Origin: Variovorax paradoxus
Lineage (GTDB): Bacteria > Pseudomonadota > Gammaproteobacteria > Burkholderiales > Burkholderiaceae_C
Direction: 5' to 3'
Assembly (NCBI RefSeq): GCF_024734665.1
Contig: NZ_CP102931.1
Span: forward strand, 5,578,001-5,642,000
DNA: 64,000 nucleotides
Part shown: piece by piece, positions 27,756 to 36,465 of the stretch
How positions within the stretch are numbered: the stretch's first letter is position 1
How the letters are laid out: each line of letters opens with the position of its first letter
Position numbers and translations under genes: made by a program
Notes under the pieces: model-generated
Told to the model about the DNA's origin: nothing
What the model saw: only the letters and a program-made list of their open reading frames with translations
The model's database searches: none

Positions 27756-28889
27756 TCAACTCTTGGCCGGCGCACCCGGCAACCGGTCATGGTTGACGTA
27801 CTGGCGCCCTGCTTCCAGGAGTCTCGAAGGGTTCTCGACCTGCAGTTCCATCAGATGAATGCCTGACCGCTTGGGCACCCAGCATCGCCACGTCAGATAG
27901 ACCGTCGCCAGATCGGAGTTCAGATCCACATGGACGCCGTCGAGCATCATTTCCTGAGGGGCAGTGCCTCCATCTTTCCAGTGCGCCATGGCGGACAGCT
28001 GCACGCCAGGCAGCCAGACCTGAATGTGGGTGTGGTCCGGATGCATGTGAAGAAGCTGCAGTTCTTCATCGCCGTTCAGGCGCTCCCGATGAATGAGGTC
28101 CGGCGCCGCGTACTGGTAGAAGCGGTAGTCGAAATCGTCCGGCAGCAGAGGATGCTTCGACGCGAGCCATGTATCGTCGAAAGTGCCCGTGTATTGCTGG
28201 CGGGAACGCCAGACCGGCGGAAGCGGAGCGAAGCCTTGCGGCACGTAGTCACGGCGACGCCAATCGAGAACGGGATCAGCGGGATCCTCGATGCAAGGTG
28301 CGGGAATATCGACATCCGAAGGGCTGTGGTCTTCATCGACGATGCCGCATCCGATCGGGTTGAAGCGATGCACGTCCGTCGGTGTCTCATCGTCTCCCGA
28401 GCCGGGTATCGGGCCTCCAAAGGCCCCGCGCCAGTCGAGTGCGACGGCCTTGACGGGACGGGCCTGCGAGAGCGCCCAATCCTTGCCGGTCGATCTGTCT
28501 TTTTCTTGTTCCTGCGTGGTGGCGCAGCGCCAGACTCTCGGCCCGTGGACCCTCAGAACCTTTTCGAGCTTGCCCAGACGCACGCCGGTGATCCACGAGC
28601 GGGCTTCCACGCCCTGAGGCGCCCAGCTCGCGCCCAGGATGGTGAGGTCAGCCGCCGGCTTGAAAGGCACGATGTCGCAGGTCCGCACCAGCAGGCCGTT
28701 GGCTGCGTCGCCTTCGTAGCGGTCGGCAAGTTCGAGTTCGTCCTGTCGGGGCGCGAGCACCAGCGGAGCGTTCGGCACGACATGGAAGCTGCCCCGCACA
28801 GCGAGCACGGCCATGTTGGTACCGTCGCTGTGAAACTGCGAAAAGGCCAGAGCGGAAAAAGGCGTGCGATTCTCGAGGTGTGGCGCCAT
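27756..28889 (-). CDS. DUF2169 protein, type VI secretion accessory
   Basis: This 377-aa protein from ATG 28889 has the DUF2169 pattern: TPFSALAFSQFHSDGTNMAVLAVRGSF near the start, VKAVALDWRGAFGG and the RFNPIGCG block. DUF2169 proteins occur next to vgrG and PAAR genes in betaproteobacteria and are considered cargo-loading or adaptor factors for T6SS effectors. It is the last gene of the minus-strand vgrG island, 37 bp after the TusA-like gene. No membrane or secretion signal is visible, so it acts in the cytoplasm. Confidence 0.85.
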   Translation of the reverse strand: MAPHLENRTPFSALAFSQFHSDGTNMAVLAVRGSFHVVPNAPLVLAPRQDELELADRYEGDAANGLLVRTCDIVPFKPAADLTILGASWAPQGVEARSWITGVRLGKLEKVLRVHGPRVWRCATTQEQEKDRSTGKDWALSQARPVKAVALDWRGAFGGPIPGSGDDETPTDVHRFNPIGCGIVDEDHSPSDVDIPAPCIEDPADPVLDWRRRDYVPQGFAPLPPVWRSRQQYTGTFDDTWLASKHPLLPDDFDYRFYQYAAPDLIHRERLNGDEELQLLHMHPDHTHIQVWLPGVQLSAMAHWKDGGTAPQEMMLDGVHVDLNSDLATVYLTWRCWVPKRSGIHLMELQVENPSRLLEAGRQYVNHDRLPGAPAKS

Positions 28890-28926
28890 GACTATTGGGT
28901 TGAAGACCGTCGAAGCTTGCTTGCCG

Positions 28927-29226
28927 TCACTGACGCAGCACGGTGAAGATGACGCAATCACCTTCGCGGCGAATGGCAAAGAGTTGGGCCGGGAGCGAGG
29001 CCATGGCCTGCGGAATATCGGTGAACGCCGCGGGATCGTCCGTGGTCAGGATGAGCACCTGCCCTGGTGCACTGCGGCTCAACGCCTTGCGCAATCGCAA
29101 TATGGGCACCGGGCAGCGCGTGCCGCAGGCATCGATCTGAAGGGCGTCGCTGGTTTCGGGCGCAGCCGGGGCTGGCCGTGCGGACAGGAAGGGAGCGGTC
29201 GACGGATCCGGCGATGGGCTCGTCAC
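28927..29226 (-). CDS. TusA-like sulfurtransferase-fold protein in the T6SS island
   Basis: This 99-aa protein starts at GTG 29226, which overlaps the stop of the preceding gene by 4 bp (GTGA). About 25 extra N-terminal residues (PSPDPSTAPFLSARPAP, unstructured) precede a TusA domain. The catalytic-site motif is intact: IDACGTRCPVPILRLRKAL with the persulfide Cys of CPxP, then TDDPAAFTDIPQ. TusA relatives carry sulfur as a persulfide or act in membrane-linked sulfur processes. Its place between a probable immunity gene and DUF2169 is unusual and its role there is unknown. Confidence 0.8.
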   Translation of the reverse strand: MTSPSPDPSTAPFLSARPAPAAPETSDALQIDACGTRCPVPILRLRKALSRSAPGQVLILTTDDPAAFTDIPQAMASLPAQLFAIRREGDCVIFTVLRQ

Positions 29227-29738
29227 GGTGTGCCCATCGTGCGGAAGTCGGGCATGGTCACGATGCGCTGCAGATGCAGGCTCTCGATGCCTGCCAGGGT
29301 GGGTCTGAATCCGACGCCGACCACGCGGCCATCTGGAAGGTAGTGGACGACGCGGTAGTTGCCATCGCGGAAATCGACACTGCGGCCGAAAGCCGTGTCG
29401 GCGCTCAACTTGCGTTTGGCGCTCTGAGGCGTCTCAGCGCTGACGTTGAGACCGAAGGGCAGAGGAAGCCTGGAGGCATCGATTTCGAGGTCATAGAGCA
29501 CCCACGCTTGCGGATCGGCTGATGCGGCGCGTTCGGCGAAGGGGTAGAGCAGCGTCATCTTCAGACCGCGCGAAAGGCTTGCGTAGTCCACCTTCTTTGC
29601 AAGCCCCGAGGGTGGGCACTCGGTAGGCGTCAGCTCTGCCCACGAGGCAAATTCCAGCAGCCACTCGGCGAGGCCGCAGCAACCGATGCGCTGCGCCGCC
29701 TCGCTGACCCAATCCATATCGCGTTTCCACCGTGCCAT
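29223..29738 (-). CDS. Small uncharacterised protein of the vgrG island
   Basis: This 171-aa protein has no recognised domain. The C-terminal half (LPLPFGLNVSAETPQSAKRK and YRVVHYLPDGRVVGVGFRPT) has the pattern seen in many small bacterial immunity proteins, with a short helix and beta strands. It starts 6 bp after the second beta-propeller-like gene and is coupled by a GTGA overlap to the TusA-like gene. It could be an additional immunity protein or an accessory factor. Confidence in function is low; confidence that the gene is real is high. Confidence 0.7.
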   Translation of the reverse strand: MARWKRDMDWVSEAAQRIGCCGLAEWLLEFASWAELTPTECPPSGLAKKVDYASLSRGLKMTLLYPFAERAASADPQAWVLYDLEIDASRLPLPFGLNVSAETPQSAKRKLSADTAFGRSVDFRDGNYRVVHYLPDGRVVGVGFRPTLAGIESLHLQRIVTMPDFRTMGTP

Positions 29739-29744
29739 GACTGC

Positions 29745-30728
29745 CTATCGGATCGGGGGATTACCGGGAAACGGAATGCGTTCCCAGACCGTGCCGTCGA
29801 AGCGCGCGATGTCGGCATAGCCGATGGACCACAGGACGTCGTCGACCACCTGCAAGACGTGACAGCCGCGAGACTCCGGGACCAGACCTGTTCGGACGGG
29901 TTCGATCATGCTTTTTTCGCGGACGTACAACCCATCGGACGCCGCAAGATAGACCCTGCCCTTATAGACCTTCACGTCGCTATAGCTTCGGCTGCCGGCA
30001 ATTGAGGAGAGGTCCGAAAACCCGTTCGCCTGATTCCCGAGCAGCAAGGTCCCGTTCTTGCCGCACACCCAGACGGATGCCGAATCTCCGATGCAAAGCC
30101 CGCTCAGTTCCTCGCTCTCCGTCGCGAGCTTTTGCCATACGTCACCCTTTCGAAAATAGAGCAAGCCGGCGTTCGTCCGCAAGTCCCACCCCACCGCATA
30201 GATGGCATCCTTATTCTCACCATCGACGGCATTGAGAAAGATGTTGTGCGTCCCCTCTCGCTCCTGGAGAAGGCCGCGATCGACGTGTTGCCAGGTCCCG
30301 TCTTCGTCACGCGCGTAGATTTGCCCGCCGATACCGCAGGCATACAGCCGCTCGCCGATCTGGCGAAGAGCGATCAGGTATCCCCAGCCTTCCGAGTCAT
30401 CGGCCCACAGGCCGGCGCCAGCGACGCGCTCCAACTCTGGCGCCTTTCCGATCGGCAGGTGGACGATATCGCCGTCCTCCGACGCAAGAACAATGGACGC
30501 GGCGGCCATGGACGACGAGCGATACAAGGCGCCTGCCCGAATTGTCAAAGGCAAATCGAAGTACTGCCATTGCACATTCTTGTCTGCATCGAATATGCAG
30601 ATACGTGCAAAGCTATCGAAACGCTCTTCGTATTTCGAACAGGACACGACCAGGAAGTCGCGCGACGCGGCAACGCCTGTTTCGATCCTGAACTCAACTT
30701 CTTCCGGGGAGGTGTTGAACTGTTCCAT
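29745..30728 (-). CDS. Beta-propeller-like protein, paralogue 2 (T6SS immunity candidate)
   Basis: This 327-aa cytoplasmic protein has repeated short strand motifs containing Trp/Gly, such as RLYACGIGGQIYARDEDGTWQHV, SVWVCGKNGTLL and VLWSIGYADIARFDG, as in propeller folds. It is clearly a paralogue of the upstream gene: the final ~40 residues (HVLQVVDDVLWSIGYAD and WERIPFPGNPPIR) are almost the same. Its position directly after a PAAR-type nuclease effector and before other small genes suggests an immunity function. No database comparison was possible. Confidence 0.7.
   Translation of the reverse strand: MEQFNTSPEEVEFRIETGVAASRDFLVVSCSKYEERFDSFARICIFDADKNVQWQYFDLPLTIRAGALYRSSSMAAASIVLASEDGDIVHLPIGKAPELERVAGAGLWADDSEGWGYLIALRQIGERLYACGIGGQIYARDEDGTWQHVDRGLLQEREGTHNIFLNAVDGENKDAIYAVGWDLRTNAGLLYFRKGDVWQKLATESEELSGLCIGDSASVWVCGKNGTLLLGNQANGFSDLSSIAGSRSYSDVKVYKGRVYLAASDGLYVREKSMIEPVRTGLVPESRGCHVLQVVDDVLWSIGYADIARFDGTVWERIPFPGNPPIR
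29807..29834. repeat. Direct repeat copy within the paralogous pair
   Basis: A 28-bp stretch starting CGATGTCGGCATAGCC is repeated almost exactly at 30822-30849, encoding the shared VLWSIGYAD segment of the two paralogues. Such long conserved nucleotide tracts allow recombination between the copies. Confidence 0.7.
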
Positions 30729-30759
30729 TGATGTTGCGCTTCGACAATGTCACAGCTAT

Positions 30760-31767
30760 TCACCGGATCGACGGATTGCCTGGGAACGCAATACGCTCCC
30801 AACGCGATCCGTCGAAGCGCACGATGTCGGCATAGCCGATGGACCACAGCACCCCATCGACCACCTGCAAGACGTGGCCATCCGCATGGTCTGGATCGAG
30901 CCCCGTCTGGACGCGTCGCGTCGTGCCGTTGTCATGGACGTAAAGACCTCTCTCCGTCGCCAGGAAGATCTGCCCGTCGTAGCTCGTGATATCGACGTAG
31001 CTACGGGTGTCGTCGAGCTCCGAAACGTCCTTGAATCCATCGATGCGATTTCCGTGCAGGACGGTTCCACGGCGACCGCACGCCCATATCGAATCGTCGC
31101 GCTCGACATGGATGCTGCTGATCGACGCGAAACTGGACGTCATGGGCTTCCAGCCACGGTTGTTCCCGCAGAACAGCACGCCATCGTTCACGTTCGCGCG
31201 CCAGCCTCCGACGTAGACCTCCTGTTCGTGGGGCCCGGCTATGGCGTTGAGGGTGAGCCCGCCAGTCTCGGTCTTGCCCCGCAGCAATCCGGTACCGATC
31301 TGCTCCCAGGTTCCGGCATCCGATCGCCGATAGACCTGGCCGCCGCCGCCGCAGGCATGGAGGCGACTGTCGATCTGCGCGATCGCGTTCATGGTCCCCC
31401 ATCCCTCGGAGTCGTCGCTCCACAGCCCCGATCCCTCGATGCGCTCTGCGATGGGTTCGCGGCCGATCGGCAAATGCATCACATCGCCTTCCTCTGTCAG
31501 GAAAACGAAGGCAGTCACTGTGCTCGCAGCGGATGCACCGGCTTCCTGCTTCGGCGAGAAGAGCGTCGCGCGCGAAATCGTCGTCGGCAAGTCGAAGTAA
31601 TTCCACGGCGGGTTCGCCCCCCCGCGGTATCGGCACATCCGGGCAAAGCCTCCGAAGCGGTCCTCTCCATTGGAACAGGCAAGGAAAAGATCATCACGTG
31701 AACGTGCAACCGCGGCTTCGAACATGAGCGGAAACGCGCCGGGCTTGATAAGAGGGTGTATTTCCAT
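30760..31767 (-). CDS. Beta-propeller-like protein, paralogue 1 (T6SS immunity candidate)
   Basis: This 335-aa protein is the first gene after the effector, starting 15 bp downstream. It carries the same strand repeats as paralogue 2: RLHACGGGGQVYRRSDAGTW, SIWACGRRGTVLHGN and VLWSIGYADIVRFDG. It has no secretion signal or membrane segment. In vgrG islands the gene directly following a toxin is usually its immunity gene, so this is the best candidate to neutralise the nuclease. Two copies may confer protection against variants of the toxin. Confidence 0.72.
   Translation of the reverse strand: MEIHPLIKPGAFPLMFEAAVARSRDDLFLACSNGEDRFGGFARMCRYRGGANPPWNYFDLPTTISRATLFSPKQEAGASAASTVTAFVFLTEEGDVMHLPIGREPIAERIEGSGLWSDDSEGWGTMNAIAQIDSRLHACGGGGQVYRRSDAGTWEQIGTGLLRGKTETGGLTLNAIAGPHEQEVYVGGWRANVNDGVLFCGNNRGWKPMTSSFASISSIHVERDDSIWACGRRGTVLHGNRIDGFKDVSELDDTRSYVDITSYDGQIFLATERGLYVHDNGTTRRVQTGLDPDHADGHVLQVVDGVLWSIGYADIVRFDGSRWERIAFPGNPSIR
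30822..30849. repeat. Direct repeat copy within the paralogous pair
   Basis: This is the second copy of the 28-bp tract at 29807-29834. Flanking sequence is also very similar, with another shared tract (CGACCACCTGCAAGACGT) about 10 bases further on, consistent with duplication of the whole gene. Confidence 0.7.
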
Positions 31768-31782
31768 GCCTTGAGAGTCCTT

Positions 31783-33414
31783 TCAATCCATGGGCCACGA
31801 TTTCGTCAGCAGATCGCGAAGTTCCGCGGTCGTTTTCATCAGGCCTCGGCCAAGCGTATCGGCAGGAATGTCCTTGAACGCATCCCTTATGGGCTTTTCG
31901 AACTGGCGCTTGCAATCGGGCTTGACCTTGTCGAGTGCGTCAATCGAGATGTCCAGCACGTCCTTCAATGTGATCGTTCCGTTGCTCGACAGCTTCGCAC
32001 GCATGCCGTCCGAGATCTGCCGATGCACCTCCGTGTGATCGTCTTTATTCAGGCAGATCGACGGACCGTTCCCCAGCGACGGCGCTCCGGGCATGCGAAG
32101 ACCCGGGTCCAGGCGCGTACCGACACGTAGTATGAAGTCCGGAATGATGTGGTGCGCGGCCTCTCCTTCCGAGCACTTATTTTCGTCGTAGGGCTCGGGC
32201 TCGCATTCGTCCTTTTCGCCGGTGATCCGCCCACCGTCCTTGCCGCCTCCACCTCCGGTTTCGGGTGTCGGCGCCGGTGCGGTGGTCGTCTGCTGTTGAG
32301 GGCGGGCTCGCAGTTCTGCAATCTGCCGCTCCACCGACGCGCGCACCTCGGCGTCGAATGTCCTGTACTCCGGAATCCACAGGAAGCTGTCGTTGAGCCG
32401 ACCTTCCTTGTATGCCGTGAGTTGGTCCAGGGCCTGGTCATAGATGGCCTGCTCCTGGGGATTTTGCGGGTTGATGCCGTCGAGCACATTTTGCGCGTCA
32501 TAGGCAGCTTCGATGTGGTCGCCAATGGGCTTGAGCAGAAGGATCACGCCGATCCAACCGGCTCCCTTGCCTCCCTTTCCGAAAGGCGCCGGGACCTTCG
32601 GGCGCGGCATGGTGGTCGGAGGCCGCCATGTCGGCGCATCCGTCACGGGACCTTTGGGGGCGGTATCGAGAAAAGCCAGCATGACCGGCTTTTCGTCGAG
32701 CGCAGTGCGCAGGAGCGAACTGAAGCCCGCGGTGCTCGCTGCGCTGGTGATCCGCGCCTTGCCGGTCTTCTCCTTGTCCGATTCGTAGTACTCGATCACC
32801 GCCCCATCGGCCTGCGCTCTGGCCAGCAACGCCTCCGCTTCGCTGTCATCGATGGCCGGTCCGTCCTCGGGTGGCCAGTATTTGTCACGGTCCTTCTTGT
32901 AGATCAGCTCACCGACCGTGTTGCGCTTGTTCATCCAGAAGGCGTCGCCGTCACGCACCAGCCACTGACCGTTGACGCGCACGACGGTGGAGGCGGTCTT
33001 GGGCTCTGCAATATCACCAACGGTCCCCGACTTGACGCCTTTGGCTGCCCCAGGTTCATCGCCCGTGACATGCGTGACGACGCTGTCGAACTTGAATGCC
33101 TTGAGACTGGTAAGGAAGACGTTCTGCGATGTGTTGGCGTCGTCGCCGAGTTTGCCGGTGATCTGGTAAGGGATGGGCGGCGTCGATGAACCGATGGGCG
33201 TCTTGCAAACATCGGGCGCGGTGCACACCACGATCGCCTTGCCCACGTCGCGGCCTGTTTCGGGTGGTGCGTCGCTGGCGGGCGTTTTCGGCCCCGGCTT
33301 GCCCAGGATCACCGCAACGCGGCCAATCCGCCCCACTCCCAAACCGGTGGATGGCGCACTACCTGGCGTGGCGAGAGCAGACGCCGACGCACCGGCCTTA
33401 GGGTCCAACGCCAT
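31783..33414 (-). CDS. Type VI effector: PAAR-like (DUF4150) domain with C-terminal AHH-type nuclease
   Basis: This is a 543-aa protein from ATG 33414 (GAGGG eight bases upstream). The N-terminal ~150 residues have the PAAR-like DUF4150 pattern: VGKAIVVCTAPDVCKTPIGSS, VKSGTVGDIAEPKTASTVVR and RDGDAFWMNKRNTVGELIY. This domain caps the VgrG spike. A middle region contains one hydrophobic stretch (GWIGVILLLKPIG, ~290), then a low-complexity linker with Pro/Gln/Gly. The C-terminal toxin (~415-543) has SEGEAAHHIIPDFILR and SICLNKDDHTEVHRQI, the two His motifs of the AHH/HNH nuclease superfamily. The likely action is DNA or RNA cleavage in the recipient cell. Confidence 0.85.
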   Translation of the reverse strand: MALDPKAGASASALATPGSAPSTGLGVGRIGRVAVILGKPGPKTPASDAPPETGRDVGKAIVVCTAPDVCKTPIGSSTPPIPYQITGKLGDDANTSQNVFLTSLKAFKFDSVVTHVTGDEPGAAKGVKSGTVGDIAEPKTASTVVRVNGQWLVRDGDAFWMNKRNTVGELIYKKDRDKYWPPEDGPAIDDSEAEALLARAQADGAVIEYYESDKEKTGKARITSAASTAGFSSLLRTALDEKPVMLAFLDTAPKGPVTDAPTWRPPTTMPRPKVPAPFGKGGKGAGWIGVILLLKPIGDHIEAAYDAQNVLDGINPQNPQEQAIYDQALDQLTAYKEGRLNDSFLWIPEYRTFDAEVRASVERQIAELRARPQQQTTTAPAPTPETGGGGGKDGGRITGEKDECEPEPYDENKCSEGEAAHHIIPDFILRVGTRLDPGLRMPGAPSLGNGPSICLNKDDHTEVHRQISDGMRAKLSSNGTITLKDVLDISIDALDKVKPDCKRQFEKPIRDAFKDIPADTLGRGLMKTTAELRDLLTKSWPMD

Positions 33415-33433
33415 GAAAGAGGCCCTCGCTGCC

Positions 33434-35479
33434 TCAGCAGAGATCGATGACCTTGCCGTTGATCCGCACCGCGCCAGTGGCGCGGAAGTCGAACCTGGCA
33501 CCGGTGAGCGTGACCTGTCCGTCCTTCGTCATCTCGAGCCGGCTCTTGCCAACCGTGATGACGAGCTTCTCGCCCACGTCGAGCGAAAAGTCTTCGCCGA
33601 TGGTTTCGTTCTTGCTCTTGCCGACGGCCACCGTCTGGGTAAGGCCGACCAGCGAGGTCTTGGCTATGCCCACCTCCTCCGACGAGGTGAGCGCCACGAA
33701 GCGATTCATGTTCTGCAGCACGGTCAACAGTTCGTTGGCCTTGATCGTCTCCATGCGGTTGTTGCCGATCGTGATGGTCTCGTCGTGGCCCACGGTCTCG
33801 GTGCGGTCGTGCCCGACGTGAACCGTCTCGTCGTGGTCGATGGTCTTGCTGCGGTCGTGGCCTACCCAGTGGGTTTCGTCGTTCTCGACCTCGATGTCCT
33901 GGTTGCGCTCGGCATGCAGCCACACCTGTTCCTGGCCCTTCTTGTCCTCGAAGCGCAGTGCGTTGGCATTGGCATCCGTTGCGCCTTCGGAACTGCGCGT
34001 GAGCAAACCGCTTTGCGTGGCGTTGTCCGGCAAGGTCCACGGCGGCATGTTGTCGGCGTTGTAGACCCGGCCCGTCACGATGGGGCGGTCGGGGTCGCCG
34101 TTCTCGAAGTCGACGATTACCTCCTGGCCGATGCGCGGAATCTGGATGCCGCCGAAATTGGTGCCGGCCCAGGGCGAGGACACGCGTACCCAGCAGGAGC
34201 TGTTTTCGTCCTTCGTGCAATAGCGATTCCAGTGAAAGCTCAGCTTCACGCGGCCGTACTGGTCGGTCCATATCTCGCGGCCCGCCGGGCCTGTGACGAT
34301 CGCGGTTTGCGGTCCCGTGGTTCGTGGCCGCGGCACCGTTGGCGTCGAGGCCCTGTAGACCTTGCTGGTTGGAATGACCTCGAACTCCACACGGCACTCG
34401 AACTCCTGCTGCGAACTCGCATCGCCCACGTCCTGCAGTCGCAGACTCGTGTTCGTCACAAGGTACTGCCGGTTCGATTCGTTCTGGGGATGCCGCTCCA
34501 GCGTGATCAGGTACCCCGGCACCACGGCCCGCAGGTTGCCCGCACCGTTGGCGCGCTCGCCCTGGCTGCCCGTCTCTTCCATGCGTGTACGCACCAGCTG
34601 CTCGCCTTCGGACTCCACGACGTAGTCGCCCGGCCAGTCGTAGCGCTCCCATGAGTTCTGTGCGGTCTTGCGCGGCATTGCGCTGACCTGCTGCAGCTCG
34701 GCCTTGGGGCGCTTGAAGTCGAAGTCGTCGGTGATCCAGCGGCCGCTTTGCAGTTCCTCGCAGGCATTGAAGCGGTCGCAATGCTCCTCCCGCACGGTGG
34801 CATCCGTCGCATGGAAAGGAATGGTCTGATAGCCCGCGTGGGCGAACGGCTGGTGCGAAGCCATGTCATCGACGACGACCAGCCTGTGATTGTTCTCTTC
34901 GTGTTCGAAGTAGTAGTAGAGCCCCCATTCGTGCAGCAGCCGTGCGACAAAGTCGTAGTCGGTCTCACCGTACTGCACCTGGAATTCGCGCGGCGGGTAG
35001 CTGCGGGTGGCCCGCACATCGAAGGGAAGGCCGTATTTGCCGAGGACATCCTTGACGATGTCCAGCACGGTCTGGTTCTGGAAAATTCGGTAGTCGCTGG
35101 TGCGCGTCGCCAGGGTCAGCCAAGGCTCGATCGCGGCTTCGTACAACGCACGGCGATTCTCCAGGCGCAGGAACCTCACACGCGTTACCAGGCCAGAGAT
35201 GTGGCGCCGGTCCGGGCCTGAGCCGGGACGACCGTCCAGCACGACATGCGCGGTGAGCGCCTCGCCGACCAACTGCTTGATGGTCACGTTGGCGGCCTGA
35301 CGCTCGTTGTAGCCAGGCTGCTCGGGCGTGGCGAGCGTGAGGGTGTAACGGAACAGCGTGCTCAGGCCTTCGCTGCCTTCGATGGCCACCGGCTCCAGGG
35401 CCGGCTCTCCGCCGAGTGTGGGCATGGCAGCCGCAGAAACGCTCAGAACGCGCGCAACTTGCGTAGAGCCTGTTGGCAT
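33434..35479 (-). CDS. vgrG: Type VI secretion tip protein VgrG (TssI)
   Basis: This 681-aa spike protein begins at ATG 35479 with AGGGAG upstream. The gp27-like part covers residues ~20-380 (YYFEHEENNHRLVVVDD). The gp5-like OB-fold includes DQYGRVKLSFHWNR and SPWAGTNFGGIQIPRIGQEVIVDFENGDPDRP. The long beta-helix has repeating HDETVHVGHDRTETVGHDETI units. It has no extra C-terminal effector domain, so the separate PAAR-like protein downstream carries the toxin. No tss structural genes are in the window. This is an orphan vgrG cluster that relies on a T6SS encoded elsewhere. Confidence 0.95.
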   Translation of the reverse strand: MPTGSTQVARVLSVSAAAMPTLGGEPALEPVAIEGSEGLSTLFRYTLTLATPEQPGYNERQAANVTIKQLVGEALTAHVVLDGRPGSGPDRRHISGLVTRVRFLRLENRRALYEAAIEPWLTLATRTSDYRIFQNQTVLDIVKDVLGKYGLPFDVRATRSYPPREFQVQYGETDYDFVARLLHEWGLYYYFEHEENNHRLVVVDDMASHQPFAHAGYQTIPFHATDATVREEHCDRFNACEELQSGRWITDDFDFKRPKAELQQVSAMPRKTAQNSWERYDWPGDYVVESEGEQLVRTRMEETGSQGERANGAGNLRAVVPGYLITLERHPQNESNRQYLVTNTSLRLQDVGDASSQQEFECRVEFEVIPTSKVYRASTPTVPRPRTTGPQTAIVTGPAGREIWTDQYGRVKLSFHWNRYCTKDENSSCWVRVSSPWAGTNFGGIQIPRIGQEVIVDFENGDPDRPIVTGRVYNADNMPPWTLPDNATQSGLLTRSSEGATDANANALRFEDKKGQEQVWLHAERNQDIEVENDETHWVGHDRSKTIDHDETVHVGHDRTETVGHDETITIGNNRMETIKANELLTVLQNMNRFVALTSSEEVGIAKTSLVGLTQTVAVGKSKNETIGEDFSLDVGEKLVITVGKSRLEMTKDGQVTLTGARFDFRATGAVRINGKVIDLC

Positions 35480-35847
35480 GTGAGATCTCCCTGATGCTTG
35501 AACTTACAAGGCAGGACGGGGACCGTGATGCCCGTGGTCCCGTCGAAACTCGTTCGCTACTTTAGTAAAGACCCGTTACCCATATATGACCTGAAAACCG
35601 TCCAAGTCATTTTTCTCATGCGTTTGCGAACTTCTTCTGTAAGAAATACAGCCTCCTCTCCAGCGGCCCCTTTCTTTTCTTAATTCTTTTTTGGACACTG
35701 GGCGCTGCTGGCTGTAGCAGGGCAAGAGAAACTTCATCGAGCCGTTTCGGCGGATGTCTGCAGCCGCGTCGCGCAGAATTCCGGCTCGATGGAAGCTGCA
35801 TCCACATGCTCCTTTCTCGCAAACCGAAGCCGCCTCCTTCGAGGCTC
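35480..35847. other. Gene-free interval upstream of vgrG
   Basis: This 368-bp stretch is richer in A+T than its surroundings. It holds the likely vgrG promoter region, a short dyad CTTTAGTAAAG at 35560-35570 and a GGGACC/GGTCCC stem at about 35519-35541. A pyrimidine-rich run (about 35661-35695) lies near the middle. No convincing gene was seen. Confidence 0.4.
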
Positions 35848-36465
35848 ATGCAACTTCACGAGTACATCGACCTGCTCCATGGAGGCACCGAGGATCACGC
35901 CGCGAGCGATGCAATCAAACGCAGTGCCGTGGAGCTTGCCGGCAGTCTTTGCGAACCCCTGCGATTGAATGCATGGACGGCTCCCGGGCTGGCGCAGGTT
36001 TTTGCCCGCCAGCAGCCCATGCTGGATTGCCCTGATTTCGGCGTGGCGGAGGCGGCGAACGAAGCCAACATCCGTCGCTGGATTCCGTTGCTGAAAGACA
36101 AGACGACTGCGTTCGCAGTCATCGAGCGGCGCGGCGGAACGTACATGCAGGTGTTCGCCGACGCCAAGGGCTTTCAAGCGCTGGGAGTGGTTCGAGCTGT
36201 AGGCGGCCTTGGGGCAAGGCCAACTCAGTCCAGGCCCTTCCGCGCGAGAAACCCGGACATCAGGTCCGCAACCTGCACGTTGTTGAGATCGGAGAACGGG
36301 AAGTGCGTATTGCCGCGGATGCCGAGCTCCGGCAGATGCACCAGCGTTGCGTCGCCGCCGTGGCGGTTGATCGCTTCCGTCCACAGCCGGGCCATCGCCA
36401 GCCGCACGCGCCAGTTGTCCTCGCCGAAGTTCTTCGAGGGCTCCTCGGGAATGTTGTCGCCGTAG
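35848..36465 (+). pseudogene. Uncharacterised ORF, probably with a frame-disrupted 3' end
   Basis: From ATG 35848 the first ~115 residues look like a genuine protein (HEYIDLLHGGTEDHAASDA, then RRGGTYMQVFADAKG). After that the frame runs 241 bp into the convergent hydrolase gene and reads as nonsense. In the neighbouring frame a TAG occurs at 36200-36202 after KRWEWFEL, which would be a natural end just before the hydrolase. A single-base shift around 36170 would explain this. The Gly-Gly-Thr-Tyr-Met-Gln segment is reminiscent of small immunity proteins. The site flanks the vgrG island, so this may be an eroding accessory gene. Confidence 0.4.

Noticed and set aside
27756..35479. A complete type VI secretion system
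   Set aside because: Only vgrG, effector and accessory genes are present; no TssB/C sheath, TssK/F/G baseplate or ClpV gene was seen.
35734..36384. A 216-codon minus-strand frame opposite the disrupted ORF
   Set aside because: It spans the end of the hydrolase gene in a different frame and lacks motifs; the + strand sequence looks more like protein.
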